From: Amazonocrinis nigriterrae CENA67
Lineage (GTDB): Bacteria > Cyanobacteriota > Cyanobacteriia > Cyanobacteriales > Nostocaceae
DNA: 64,000 nt
Assembly: GCF_016056305.1 (NCBI RefSeq)
Contig: NZ_JAECZC010000010.1
Coordinates: 1-64,000 of the forward strand
Reading direction: 5' to 3'
In this document: positions 9,569 to 18,729 of the stretch, piece by piece
Layout of the letters: each line of letters begins with the position of its first letter
Position numbering within the stretch: position 1 is the first letter of the stretch
Position numbers and translations under genes: made by a program
Notes under the pieces: generated by a model
What the model was told of the DNA's origin: nothing
The model's input: the letters and a program-made list of their open reading frames with translations, nothing else
Database searches by the model: none

Positions 9569-9832
9569 GAGGTTGTTTGAAAAGTGATTAGCTGTGATTT
9601 TAATTGCATGTTACCCCCCTTAGTCCCACGCCACTTGCTTCAAGTCGGGAAACCCGCCCAACGCAGTGGCTCCCCTTGCAAAGGGGGGAAACAAGAAAAA
9701 TCCGGTTCCCTCCCCCATGTATTGGGGAGGGTTAGGGAGGGGTAAAAAATATTTTATACATCAATCATGACTTTTCAAACATCCTCTAAGGGTGGATGAG
9801 AAGAATTAATTTATTTGTAGTAAAAAAATATT
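9569..9832. repeat. Dispersed repeat between kinase and HopA1 genes
   Basis: A 50-bp copy (9626-9675) of the repeat at 155-204 lies here in opposite orientation with two mismatches. It is followed by C/G-rich palindromic DNA (about 9700-9745). No gene is seen. The insertion separates two genes whose products are expected to act together. Confidence 0.75.
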
Positions 9833-10933
9833 ATGCAACTATTAGATTCGCGACAAATTTCAACAGAAGCTATTCCAGATTCATTGCAGACTGCACTGGA
9901 TGACATTGTTAATCAATTGCAAATTCACTCACACTTTTGTATTAGTCACCCAAGCTATAAATCTTTAGAATTACCACCAGAGGTAGTTACACGTTTTCAA
10001 AACTTGCCCTTAAATCTACAAAATAAATTGCTCACTCAGCGATTATCTACTTTTCTCTATGGCATATATTACAATGCTTCCCTAAAACTTGCATTAGCAA
10101 ATGATAGTAATGCAAGTGATTTAGCTTTAAACCAAAATTTAGAAAACGACACTTATTTAGGAGTAGACTTAACATTTTACGACCGCCTCCACGAAAGTAA
10201 CACGACAGAAGGTTACTTTAGCCCTGGTTGGCAGGTAATTAAACAAGAAACAGATGGTGCATTAGCTGTACAGCAGGGAGGTTTGACACTACATATTAAC
10301 CCAGCAAAGCATCTCCAACCAGATGTACAAGCCCCTTCTATTGGTGATGTAGTTGCTATCAAAATGCCCAAAAATTTAGTGCAGAATGGCTTTTATATGG
10401 CGGTTGGCAATGCCGGGCCATGTAAATCAGAAGATGTTGTACGTGTCTACTTTAACTTAACTCCAGCAGGTGCAGTGGCAATCATGGGTAGCTTAACTAC
10501 CCAATTAAATAATATTTCCGTTCCCTTCAAATTTAAAGCTTTATATAACCCAAAAGACTACGGGCGTTATGATTCGGCGGTACTTTACTTTAATAAAAAC
10601 AACTATCAAGCTGTTCACTCAGTATTACAAAAAGTATATGTAGAACACCAATCTGATTTTCAACCTGAAGTACCATTGTTTACCAAGCAATTAGCACCAG
10701 GATTAGCGATCGCCGAAGAACCAAACCAGAAGTTCGCCCAAAAAGAAAGTTTTGGCACAAATCGCTGTCAAATAGTCGCCAAGGGATTGTTAGAAGCTTG
10801 GGCTAAAGGAGATAATTCGCCGTCAGTTCGGCTGGCAGAGATTTTGCAACAATTTTCTCTATTACAAATAGAATTGCAACGTCCTTATCTCAATGCCAAC
10901 TCTGAAGATATATATACAGTTTTAGAATTATGA
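9833..10933 (+). CDS. HopA1-domain protein, putative phosphate-elimination lyase of the peptide pathway
   Basis: A 366-residue protein with the HopA1 effector-type domain over roughly residues 105-320. Recognisable stretches are FYDRLHESNTTEGYFSPGW, FKFKALYNPKDYGRYDSAV and FGTNRCQIVAKGLLEAW. Bacterial HopA1-family proteins next to an APH-like kinase belong to class V lanthipeptide synthetases (LxmY type) and thioamitide pathways (TvaD type), where they help form dehydroamino acids. The stop overlaps the next gene by four bases (ATGA at 10930-10933), indicating translational coupling. The specific activity here is inferred from partners. Confidence 0.78.
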   Translation: MQLLDSRQISTEAIPDSLQTALDDIVNQLQIHSHFCISHPSYKSLELPPEVVTRFQNLPLNLQNKLLTQRLSTFLYGIYYNASLKLALANDSNASDLALNQNLENDTYLGVDLTFYDRLHESNTTEGYFSPGWQVIKQETDGALAVQQGGLTLHINPAKHLQPDVQAPSIGDVVAIKMPKNLVQNGFYMAVGNAGPCKSEDVVRVYFNLTPAGAVAIMGSLTTQLNNISVPFKFKALYNPKDYGRYDSAVLYFNKNNYQAVHSVLQKVYVEHQSDFQPEVPLFTKQLAPGLAIAEEPNQKFAQKESFGTNRCQIVAKGLLEAWAKGDNSPSVRLAEILQQFSLLQIELQRPYLNANSEDIYTVLEL

Positions 10934-11967
10934 AAATTACTAATCTTTCACCCATAGTTGAACCACAACCTGTAAATTTAGAAGCTGAGATTGCCCTAGC
11001 TAACAGTAAGTTTCCTCAGCCTGACTTACCTTTTTACCGTAAACTTGGACGGACAGACTTAACAGTTAGTTGTTTAGGATTAGGTGGTGGCGGTCGTATT
11101 TCTAGCGAAGATACTCTTTACGCCTTCGAGCAAGGAATTAACTACTTCTTCTACTCCAGTGATTTGCATCAATATTTTTACAGCACGATGGCTGAGACGC
11201 TACGTAAATTATGTGGGCGTAAATCTTCGGTAAGAGAAAAAGTAGTTTTGGCAACTGTTACTTATATTGTTAGGTCGCCAGACACAATATTTAGTTATTT
11301 ATTCGATCAGTTTTCAGACTTGGGAATTGATTATATTGATGTGTTTTTTTGGGGTTGGATTGACCAGCATAATGCTAGTGCTTTTGAAAAATGTATTAGT
11401 GCTTCTGACGATATTCGCGGCCCAAATACAGTCTGTCAACGAACTATAGAAAGAGTGTTTGGTGTCTCAGAACGTCTCAAAAAAATGGGTGCTGTGCGCT
11501 ACATTGGTGCTTCTTTCCACGACCACGATTTAGCAAGACAGTGGTTGAATAGTCCTTGGTTAGATGTTGCTATGGTCAGGCATAACATTGCTCACCGCAC
11601 TGCCCAGACTAAGGTTTTTCCTCATTTAGATGCCAACGACCCACATCGACCTGGTATTGTCACCTTTAAATCTGCTGGTATGTCTGGCCCACCACTGTGG
11701 AATCCCCCTGTTGGACTACCTTCTGGATGCTGGCTACCTTCAGTCCCAGATTTATATCGCTATTCTTTAAGCCAGAACTGTGTGGATGTCGCATTAACAG
11801 GTTTACGAAATCGTCAGGAGGTTGATGCAGCAGTTGCGAGTGTCCATAAAGGGAAACTCACACCTGAAGAATTGGACTACCTTAACCTCTATGGAGATTT
11901 GCATCGCAGACGGGTAAAAATCCAAGACATTCCACCAGAAAGACTATTAGTTAGTAGTTCTAAATAG
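10930..11967 (+). CDS. Aldo/keto reductase-fold protein lacking the catalytic tetrad
   Basis: A 345-residue protein with AKR landmarks: FYRKLGRTDLTVSCLGLGGGG at the N-terminus, REKVVLAT, and LGIDYIDVFFWG. The usual catalytic residues are missing where they should align: Asp is Phe74, Lys is Val110 and His is Gly142; the Tyr position is unclear. Ordinary AKR chemistry is therefore doubtful. It may be a scaffold or cofactor-binding partner of the modification enzymes, or use different chemistry. It is translationally coupled to the HopA1 gene, which ties it to the peptide pathway. Length and overall fold are normal, so this is not obvious gene decay. Confidence 0.8.
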   Translation: MKITNLSPIVEPQPVNLEAEIALANSKFPQPDLPFYRKLGRTDLTVSCLGLGGGGRISSEDTLYAFEQGINYFFYSSDLHQYFYSTMAETLRKLCGRKSSVREKVVLATVTYIVRSPDTIFSYLFDQFSDLGIDYIDVFFWGWIDQHNASAFEKCISASDDIRGPNTVCQRTIERVFGVSERLKKMGAVRYIGASFHDHDLARQWLNSPWLDVAMVRHNIAHRTAQTKVFPHLDANDPHRPGIVTFKSAGMSGPPLWNPPVGLPSGCWLPSVPDLYRYSLSQNCVDVALTGLRNRQEVDAAVASVHKGKLTPEELDYLNLYGDLHRRRVKIQDIPPERLLVSSSK

Positions 11968-11981
11968 TTATAAGTTGTTCC

Positions 11982-12062
11982 ACATTTAATTTGCATAATT
12001 AGGGCAGGCTTTCCGGCCTACCCCACAAAATTATGTAGTCATTTAATATGCAAACTAAATGT
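11982..12062. mobile_element. 81-bp MITE-like element (ACATTTAATTTGCATA ends)
   Basis: Terminal inverted repeats at 11982-11997 and 12047-12062 match at 15 of 16 positions. The interior holds a GC-rich hairpin (GGGCAGGC and GGCC arms). A relative of 80 bp lies at 22661-22740 in opposite orientation. Both sit directly after a stop codon. Confidence 0.65.
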
Positions 12063-12100
12063 TTTTCACCTGAGAAACACATTTATATAAATCAACAGCC

Positions 12101-12883
12101 ATGCAAAAACATTTATCAGAAAGCACTCTTAATGGAAAAGCTCACGAATTTGCTCCATTATCTATCCCCGCAGCGACGGATGCAGATGTAATTGCATATC
12201 TGCGCCGTTCGGCTAAATTTGCTGAATTTTCGGCTTTAGCTGAAAGGGAAGCACAAATTTTAGCTGCTTGCGAACAGTTTGGAATTACTGTATCGGAAGA
12301 GGAAGTACAAGCTGCTGGAGATGATTTTCGCCAAAAACATAAATTATGGGGAATGCAGGAAACGATGGCGTGGTTAGACCAGCAGGGTATGAGTGTAGAA
12401 GACTGGGTACAAGGAATTAGAATAGGGCTTTTAGAGAAACAACTCAAAGAATTTTTATTTGGCCCCAGTGTAGACGGTGAATATATGAGAAATCGCGATC
12501 GCTATAAACGAGTGGCGATATCGCAGATTCTTGTTGTAGACTTAGCAACAGCTTGGAAAATTGTCCAGTTACTACGCGAAGGACACGCTTCATTCTGTGC
12601 CTTAGCATTAGAATACTCTAAAGGCAAGATATCTCAAGAAAAAGGTGGGTTTGTTGGGATTCGCTTTTTGGTAGAACTAATGCCGGAAGTGGCTGATGCT
12701 ATTAAGAATGTCGAAGAAGGTGAAATTTTAGGCCCCATTCAAACTAAATTAGGTTATCACGTTGTCAAGGTTGAAAAGTGGTTTCCTCTGCAATTAACCG
12801 AAGCAGTTAGAGAGCAAATCATGGAGACTTTGTTTCAGTCTTGGTTGCAGAATAAGTTGAACAATATTGTATATCAAGATTAA
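12101..12883 (+). CDS. PpiC/SurA-type peptidylprolyl isomerase-like protein (+ strand operon)
   Basis: A 260-residue protein with a helical SurA-N-like region (about 30-125) and a parvulin rotamase domain (about 130-225; AISQILVVDLATAW, then KGGFVGIRFLVELMPEVADA and LGYHVVKVE). There is no signal peptide, so it probably acts in the cytoplasm. The predicted core peptides contain no Pro, so chaperone action on the precursor or exporter is more likely than isomerisation of the core. It is the last gene of the + strand peptide set. A second protein of the same type is encoded on the opposite strand at 13096, but the two are quite diverged. Confidence 0.8.
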   Translation: MQKHLSESTLNGKAHEFAPLSIPAATDADVIAYLRRSAKFAEFSALAEREAQILAACEQFGITVSEEEVQAAGDDFRQKHKLWGMQETMAWLDQQGMSVEDWVQGIRIGLLEKQLKEFLFGPSVDGEYMRNRDRYKRVAISQILVVDLATAWKIVQLLREGHASFCALALEYSKGKISQEKGGFVGIRFLVELMPEVADAIKNVEEGEILGPIQTKLGYHVVKVEKWFPLQLTEAVREQIMETLFQSWLQNKLNNIVYQD

Positions 12884-12935
12884 CTGTATAGAGTGCTGAG
12901 TGCTAAGAGGTTGTTTATAAAGTAAACCTTAAATC

Positions 12936-13043
12936 GTAGGGTGCGTTATAGCAACGCTTAACGCACCGAGAAATGTGGTGCGTTACGGCTAACCATCAAT
13001 CTCTGCAACTCCCAAATTCTTGCATAGCCGTAACACACCCTAC
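12936..13043. repeat. Inverted repeat with GTAGGGTGCGTTA ends
   Basis: Ends at 12936-12948 and 13031-13043 match at 12 of 13 positions. Inside are further GGTGCGTTA/TAACGCACC arms. It lies between two convergent genes. Related GGTGCGTT hairpins occur at 48973-49002 and 50830-50857. Confidence 0.65.
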
Positions 13044-13095
13044 TTAATTTTTTGATAGGGTGAGAATTTCTCACCCCACTATTTATTAGATTACC

Positions 13096-13884
13096 TTAAT
13101 TTGCATTTGCTAGTTTAGGTTCATCAACCTTATTTTGAACATTGTTATCTTCCATTTGAATCACAATTTGTAGTTCGGCTATTTGTTGCTTTAGCCAATT
13201 GGTAAATAAATCACCTAATATCTTTACACGCAGTTGCTCATCTAATTCTGGTTGAATTATTTCTTCAACTCGAATTAAATGCACACCTTTTTGCGTCATA
13301 ATTGGCTTCAAAATTTGTGGTGGCATTGCAGCAAAAACTGCTGCTGCAATTTCTGGTTTCATTTCAGCCCGACGCTGGATTCCTAAATACCCTCCAGCCC
13401 GCCGGAGTTCAGGTTCTTGAATGTATTGTCGAGCCAGTTCTTGGAAAGTTATTTCTCCTTCTTGTAGAGCATAAAATAGTTCTAGAGCCAAGTCTTCATC
13501 ATCTAAAATAACTTGATAGATAACTGCTCCCGTATAATCAAGTTGGTGTTCGTAAAATATTCGTTCAACTTCATTGCCAAATAAATGTATTGCCAATTTC
13601 TTAGAAAGTAGGTTGGTATATGCTAACTCTTCAAAATCATCGAGAGAAAGATGATGTTTTTCTAGCCATTCCCAAGTATCTTCGGCTTTGAGGAGCTTAT
13701 TGTTTAGACGCAAACTATTCGCAGCTTGTTGGAGTTCTTCAGCTTCAGTTTTAATTCCTACTTGATTAGCTGCCGCTTTAATAATTTTACGAGTAGCGAT
13801 CGCGTCTACTACACTAGGAATTTGGCAGGATAATTTTACTTGTTCAAGAATGTCTTGACTCAAGATAGTTAAATCTTTTTCCAT
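13096..13884 (-). CDS. PpiC/SurA-type peptidylprolyl isomerase-like protein (export operon)
   Basis: Helical N-terminal part followed by a parvulin domain (RRAGGYLGIQRRAEMKPEIAAAVF, then KGVHLIRVEEIIQP). The frame opens at a TTG (13899), but the ATG at 13884 has GGAG nine bases upstream and is preferred (262 residues). It has no signal peptide. It is the last gene of the HTH-exporter-HlyD operon, 59 bases after hlyD. Such parvulin-like genes accompany C39/HlyD exporters in other cyanobacteria. A role in keeping precursors export-competent is inferred. Confidence 0.8.
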   Translation of the reverse strand: MEKDLTILSQDILEQVKLSCQIPSVVDAIATRKIIKAAANQVGIKTEAEELQQAANSLRLNNKLLKAEDTWEWLEKHHLSLDDFEELAYTNLLSKKLAIHLFGNEVERIFYEHQLDYTGAVIYQVILDDEDLALELFYALQEGEITFQELARQYIQEPELRRAGGYLGIQRRAEMKPEIAAAVFAAMPPQILKPIMTQKGVHLIRVEEIIQPELDEQLRVKILGDLFTNWLKQQIAELQIVIQMEDNNVQNKVDEPKLANAN

Positions 13885-13943
13885 CAGTATTTTCTCCAAT
13901 TATTTAGTTGTTTACTAGTTATTAGTAATGACTAGACTAATAA

Positions 13944-15455
13944 CTAAAGCTCTAAACCCCCAGTTTGTAACTTTTTAAATGGGTCTAAAATGTAGTCAAT
14001 GACGCGGCGCTGGCGGATAATTACTTCTGCTGTTGCTGTTTGCCCTGGAGTCAGAGGAATATGTTTATTTCCAGATTGGATATAAGGGCGATCCAAAGAT
14101 ATTTTTAATTCAAAATTTTGAATATTGCCTTGATTGCTTTGAGTAACTTTAGAGTCTGGTGAAATCCAATTTACTCGCCCTGGTACTACTCCATAATCTT
14201 GGAAAGGATAAGCATCAAACTTGATTTTTACTGGCATTCCTACCTTTAAGAAACCGCTTTGAGTGCTGGGCATTTCGGCTTTGAGGATTAAGGAAGCATT
14301 CTCAGGTGCAATTTGAGCAATTCTTTGCCCTGGTTGGACTACAGAACCGGGTTTGTCAATAGGTAAGTCAAAAATCATACCATCAACAGGCGATCGCACT
14401 ATTCTCTGCTGTAACTGAAGCTTTAACGATACAATTTGACTTTTAGCTTGAGCAATTTGAGATTCTAAAGCAGCAATTTTTGTTTGTAAGTCTTTGAGTT
14501 GTTGCTGATTTCTCAGCAGCGCCAGTGTACCTGCTTGCTGCAAGCTCCGATAACTATTTTCCTCTTCTTGCAGTCGGAGTCTAGCTTGTTTAATATCAGA
14601 CTCTAACTGATTCATAGTTGTTTGATAACGATTCTGTTCTTCAGTTAAGCGCAGTTGCGATTGTTTAACATCTGATATGGCTTTTTCGTAAAGTTGTTTA
14701 CTTGCTTCTTGTTCTTTTTGGAGTTGATCGACTTGGGTTGCAGAAACTGCACCCTCATTTATCAGTTTGCTAAAACGTTCAACTTGTCTTGCATCTATAC
14801 CTAAACGACTTTTAGCAGATTTTTGAGTATCTTGAGATGCTTTAATTTCTTGTTGTGCTTGATTAACTAAAGCTTGTTTTTCTAGTTTCTGTAAGTTATA
14901 TGTACTTTGTTTTGCATCCAGGTTTTGTTTCGCCTGGTTGACTTGAGACATTTTTTCTAAAGCTTGAGATTGGTTTTGCTGCTCTTGAACATTAAGTGAT
15001 AACTGTAGTTGATTTTTCAGGACATCAAATTGCGATCGCTGATTTTGTAGTCCTGAGAGTTTTGCTTCAGCTTGCTGGAGTTGGGTTTGCAAAATATTAG
15101 ACTCGATATCCAAGAGAATTTGTCCTGCTTTTACTTTGTCTCCTTCCTTCACCCTGACAGATGTAACTCTCCCATCTGCTTGAGAGTCTAATTTTAGGGT
15201 TGCTCCTTGCGGTTCAATGCTGCCTCTAGCGGTACCTGTCTCATCTACCTTCGAGAACATTGCCCAAGGTAAAGCGATCGCTGTAAAACCTACAAGAGCA
15301 TACAACAAAGAGCGTGTCCAAGCTTTGGGTAAAGCATCTAAAAGTTCTTCGGTACTGTAAGACCAATTGTTAGCCTCATCAGTTTTAGGAACTGTAGTTT
15401 TTTCATCTTCAATTTTGGCGATCGCCGATGATGAATTGCGATATTGGTTTGGCAT
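13944..15455 (-). CDS. HlyD-family membrane fusion (adaptor) protein
   Basis: A 503-residue periplasmic adaptor that links an ABC exporter to the outer membrane in type I-like secretion. It has one membrane helix near the N-terminus (about 50-70), a biotinyl-lipoyl-like half domain (GRVTSVRVKEGDKVKAGQILL), a long Gln/Leu-rich coiled coil (about 125-350), the second lipoyl half (VRSPVDGMIF) and a beta-barrel region. The frame begins at TTG 15461, but ATG at 15455 is the likelier start. It sits between the C39 exporter and a PpiC-type gene in one operon. Confidence 0.92.
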   Translation of the reverse strand: MPNQYRNSSSAIAKIEDEKTTVPKTDEANNWSYSTEELLDALPKAWTRSLLYALVGFTAIALPWAMFSKVDETGTARGSIEPQGATLKLDSQADGRVTSVRVKEGDKVKAGQILLDIESNILQTQLQQAEAKLSGLQNQRSQFDVLKNQLQLSLNVQEQQNQSQALEKMSQVNQAKQNLDAKQSTYNLQKLEKQALVNQAQQEIKASQDTQKSAKSRLGIDARQVERFSKLINEGAVSATQVDQLQKEQEASKQLYEKAISDVKQSQLRLTEEQNRYQTTMNQLESDIKQARLRLQEEENSYRSLQQAGTLALLRNQQQLKDLQTKIAALESQIAQAKSQIVSLKLQLQQRIVRSPVDGMIFDLPIDKPGSVVQPGQRIAQIAPENASLILKAEMPSTQSGFLKVGMPVKIKFDAYPFQDYGVVPGRVNWISPDSKVTQSNQGNIQNFELKISLDRPYIQSGNKHIPLTPGQTATAEVIIRQRRVIDYILDPFKKLQTGGLEL

Positions 15456-15623
15456 AAGCAATTCTCAATGCATTTTCAATAGTAATTAATAGTTATCAAA
15501 ACAATCGGGTTTAAAACCTCGCCTTTTAAGGCAAAAAGTTTTTGGAATGGGCTATAAATCCTCGTTACAAAAACGGCCTCCTGCCCCCTGCCCCCTGCCT
15601 TCGTTACCAAATCATCGAAACAA

Positions 15624-18600
15624 TCAACTTACTTGTGTTAATTGTTGTTGATTGAGATAGTAATAATGCCCTTTTTTAGCAATTAGTTCGTCATGAGTTC
15701 CACTCTCCACTAAAACGCCACGATCCAAAACTAGGATTAGATCGGCGTTGCGGACAGTAGACAGACGATGGGCAATGATTAGGCTGGTACGCCCTTTTAG
15801 AATAGTTTTCAAGTTTCTCTGAATGATGCGTTCTGATTCAGTATCTAGATGGCTGGTGGCTTCATCAAAAATCAATAAGCGGGGATTACCCAACAAAGCA
15901 CGGGCAATAGCTAGACGTTGGCGTTGCCCACCAGAAAGCATACCGCCACCCTCACCAATTTGAGTTTCGTAACCCAATGGTAATTGCTGAATAAATTCGT
16001 CTGCCCCAGCCAAACGTGCCGCCTCGATAATTTCTTCGAGAGTGGCTTCTGGATGAGCCATACTGATGTTTTCTCGAATCGTACCACCAAATAAAAAAGT
16101 ATCTTGATCGACTACCCCTATTTGCTCTCGGAGCGATCGCAAGGCAATACTACTGACATCATGACCGTCAATTAATATGTTGCCCTCTGTTGCTGGATAT
16201 AAACCTAAAATGAGCTTGGAAAGTGTAGTTTTTCCAGAACCACTCCGCCCGACAACTGCTACTGCTTGCTCAGGCTTAATTTCAAAGCTCAAGTTTTCCA
16301 GAACATTAGTTTCACTTTCGGGGTGATAGCGAAAAGTGACATTTTCAAAGCGAATATGACCTCGTAGCTGGGATAAAAACTGGCGCGGTTGATGTTGTAA
16401 ATCTTCTTCTGGTTCTGCTTCTAAGACATCATTAATGCGTTCTGTGGAAACAATAACTTCTTGTACCTGATTCCACAGTACAGTTAGGCGTTGGAAAGGC
16501 TGAATAATGTTGCCTAACAACATATTGAAAGCAACTAATTGTCCAATCGTGAGTTGATTTTGAATTACCAACCATGCTCCATACCAAAGTAATCCTGTAG
16601 TAATTAGCGTTTGGATTGTAGAGCTAAAAATTTGAAATTGATTCCCAATTACCTGGGCACTAAACATTTTTTTAATGAAATTGTTTAGCAACTCTTCCCA
16701 ATGCCAGCGTACTGTTTGTTCTACTGCCATTGAGCGAATTGAGCGAATCCCATTCAAAGATTGAATTAAATAACTACTCTCGTTGGCTAAGGCATTAAAA
16801 ATCTCTTGGTTAATGCGGCGAAAGAAAGGCGTAGCGAACAACGCTAATAAAACAAATGGCGGCACAATCAACAGTGCTAACAAAGCCATTTGCCAGCTAT
16901 ACCAAAACATCAATCCCACATAGATAAATACTGTCAGCAAATCCAAAATGATTGACAGTGCTTCACCAGTAAGAAAACGTTGAATTTTTTGATTTTCTTG
17001 GACGCGAGAAACAATATCGCCAACATAACGCGACTCAAAAAATGCTAAAGGTAGGCGGTAAGTATGTTTAATAAAACCTACCATTAGCGCCACTCCCACG
17101 CGGTTGGCAGTGTGATCTAATAGATATTGCCGCAATCCAGTCATGGCGACGCGGAATAATCCAAATAGCACTAACCCTAACCCAACAGCATTTAAAGTTA
17201 GGGTACTACCTTGGACAATTACTCGGTCTAAAAGTAGCTGAGTAAATAACGGTGTTATTAACCCAAAAACCTGAATAAATACACTAGCGATAAATACTTC
17301 TAACAATACTTTCCAGTGAGGTTTAACTAACTCTAGAAACTGCCACAATGGGGTTCTTTCTTCTGGAGTTTCTTCAAGTAAGGCTGTGGGTTGCAATAAT
17401 AAGGCATTACCTGTCCAACCAGCTTTAAATTCAGCATGAGTGAGGCTAAGTTGCCCAATGGCAGGGTCACCTATAATTACCCTTTTAGGTGTGATTTCGT
17501 AAACAACTATGTAATGTTTGCCTTCCCAATGCGCGATCGCTGGTAGAGGTTGTTGTGCTAACTTATCGAGACTGGCTTTAACTGGCCGGGTAGTAAAACC
17601 AATGCTTTCTGCTGCTGCTGTTAAACCTCGTAGTGATGCGCCACTGCGACCAACATTAGCTGTATCCCGCAAGCGATTGACGCTGAAGTGCTTACCCCAA
17701 TAGCGACCAATCATTACTAGGCAAGCTGCGCCACAGTCAGAAGCACTTTGTTGAGCAAAGTATGGATAACGCTTGCTGAAGTGTCCCCATAGTTGCCCGA
17801 CTTTTACCTTGGGACTAGGAAAATAAGCTCGGCGTAATTCCTGCTTTTGTTTTGTTGGCGAGGTTCGCGGGCGAAATGGAATGGTCTTTCTTTCGTTAAC
17901 GAATTTTTTTGGAGAAGACTTTTTATGGAAGGTCTTAAAGTCTTCATGGGCAATAACTTTTGAGTCTGAGTCTGAACCAAGAAACTCTGTCAATAGAGGC
18001 CATAACTGCCTTGCTGCTGACCAATTAGAAGTCCGCAGACAGTAGACAATTGTTGGTTGCATCGCTTGCCAACTACCCCGTTTTCTCGCAGCATAGATGT
18101 TACCTGGAGTCAATCTGTGGCCGTCCGAATCTAATAATTCACCTCGATGCAGCAACCACAGCTTAGATTCTTTGCATAGTGTTGTGGGAACAGAGCCAAT
18201 GTCTAAATAGTGCCGCTCAAATAGTGATAAGGCTTTGAGTATGGGCTGGGTACTAGTATTAGGAGGTAATTGAGAGTTTTGGAAACACAACAGCAATAAG
18301 TCAAAAACTTCTGCTTGATGATATAGGCGATCGCGGATTGCGGGATATTTATTTATTAAAGGTTGTAATATTTCTTGCTTGAGAAAGCAAAGCTTTAAAT
18401 TTGTAGAAGCTCTAGCAGTGTAATAGCCGAAGTCATCTTCTGGAAACAGCGTTACTTCACCAAATGATGACCCTGCTGTAATGGTGGCGATTAAGTTGTC
18501 ATTATCTAACAGTCTGACTTTACCCTCTAATATTATGTAGATACCCCTTTGTGCTTCTGCTGCTTGCCAAAACTGCTTTGCAATTGGTGGCTCCACTATT

Positions 18601-18704
18601 TCTGTCACAGCCAAGCAACTTTGCAGTTCTTCTGATGAAAGTCTCTCCCCCAAGGTCTGGGTAATAAATTCACCGACCTGTTGCTTTGAAAATACCGATA
18701 CCAT
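15624..18704 (-). CDS. C39-peptidase ABC exporter with N-terminal cNMP-binding-like domains
   Basis: A 1026-residue exporter that cuts double-glycine leaders and pumps the peptide out. N-terminal: a cyclic-nucleotide-binding-like fold (about 5-130) and a second degenerate one (about 150-240). Next is the C39 peptidase with DCGAACL (Cys about 324), GKHYIVVYE (His about 397) and GDPAIG (Asp about 413). Then come a six-helix membrane domain (about 455-740) and an ATPase with GRSGSGKTT, LSGGQRQRLAIARAL, LLIFDEATSHLD and AHRLST. ATG 18704 has GGAGGAG upstream and is preferred over TTG 18722. The precursor leaders at 6999-8051 carry matching Gly-Gly sites. Confidence 0.95.
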   Translation of the reverse strand: MVSVFSKQQVGEFITQTLGERLSSEELQSCLAVTEIVEPPIAKQFWQAAEAQRGIYIILEGKVRLLDNDNLIATITAGSSFGEVTLFPEDDFGYYTARASTNLKLCFLKQEILQPLINKYPAIRDRLYHQAEVFDLLLLCFQNSQLPPNTSTQPILKALSLFERHYLDIGSVPTTLCKESKLWLLHRGELLDSDGHRLTPGNIYAARKRGSWQAMQPTIVYCLRTSNWSAARQLWPLLTEFLGSDSDSKVIAHEDFKTFHKKSSPKKFVNERKTIPFRPRTSPTKQKQELRRAYFPSPKVKVGQLWGHFSKRYPYFAQQSASDCGAACLVMIGRYWGKHFSVNRLRDTANVGRSGASLRGLTAAAESIGFTTRPVKASLDKLAQQPLPAIAHWEGKHYIVVYEITPKRVIIGDPAIGQLSLTHAEFKAGWTGNALLLQPTALLEETPEERTPLWQFLELVKPHWKVLLEVFIASVFIQVFGLITPLFTQLLLDRVIVQGSTLTLNAVGLGLVLFGLFRVAMTGLRQYLLDHTANRVGVALMVGFIKHTYRLPLAFFESRYVGDIVSRVQENQKIQRFLTGEALSIILDLLTVFIYVGLMFWYSWQMALLALLIVPPFVLLALFATPFFRRINQEIFNALANESSYLIQSLNGIRSIRSMAVEQTVRWHWEELLNNFIKKMFSAQVIGNQFQIFSSTIQTLITTGLLWYGAWLVIQNQLTIGQLVAFNMLLGNIIQPFQRLTVLWNQVQEVIVSTERINDVLEAEPEEDLQHQPRQFLSQLRGHIRFENVTFRYHPESETNVLENLSFEIKPEQAVAVVGRSGSGKTTLSKLILGLYPATEGNILIDGHDVSSIALRSLREQIGVVDQDTFLFGGTIRENISMAHPEATLEEIIEAARLAGADEFIQQLPLGYETQIGEGGGMLSGGQRQRLAIARALLGNPRLLIFDEATSHLDTESERIIQRNLKTILKGRTSLIIAHRLSTVRNADLILVLDRGVLVESGTHDELIAKKGHYYYLNQQQLTQVS

Positions 18705-18729
18705 TGCTTCTCCTCCACCCAAGAGTTAG

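Noticed and set aside
6999-12000. Standard lanthipeptide or thioamitide pathway
   Set aside because: The cores contain no Cys, no LanM/LanB/LanC-type gene and no YcaO or flavin Cys decarboxylase are present, so lanthionine or AviCys products are not supported.
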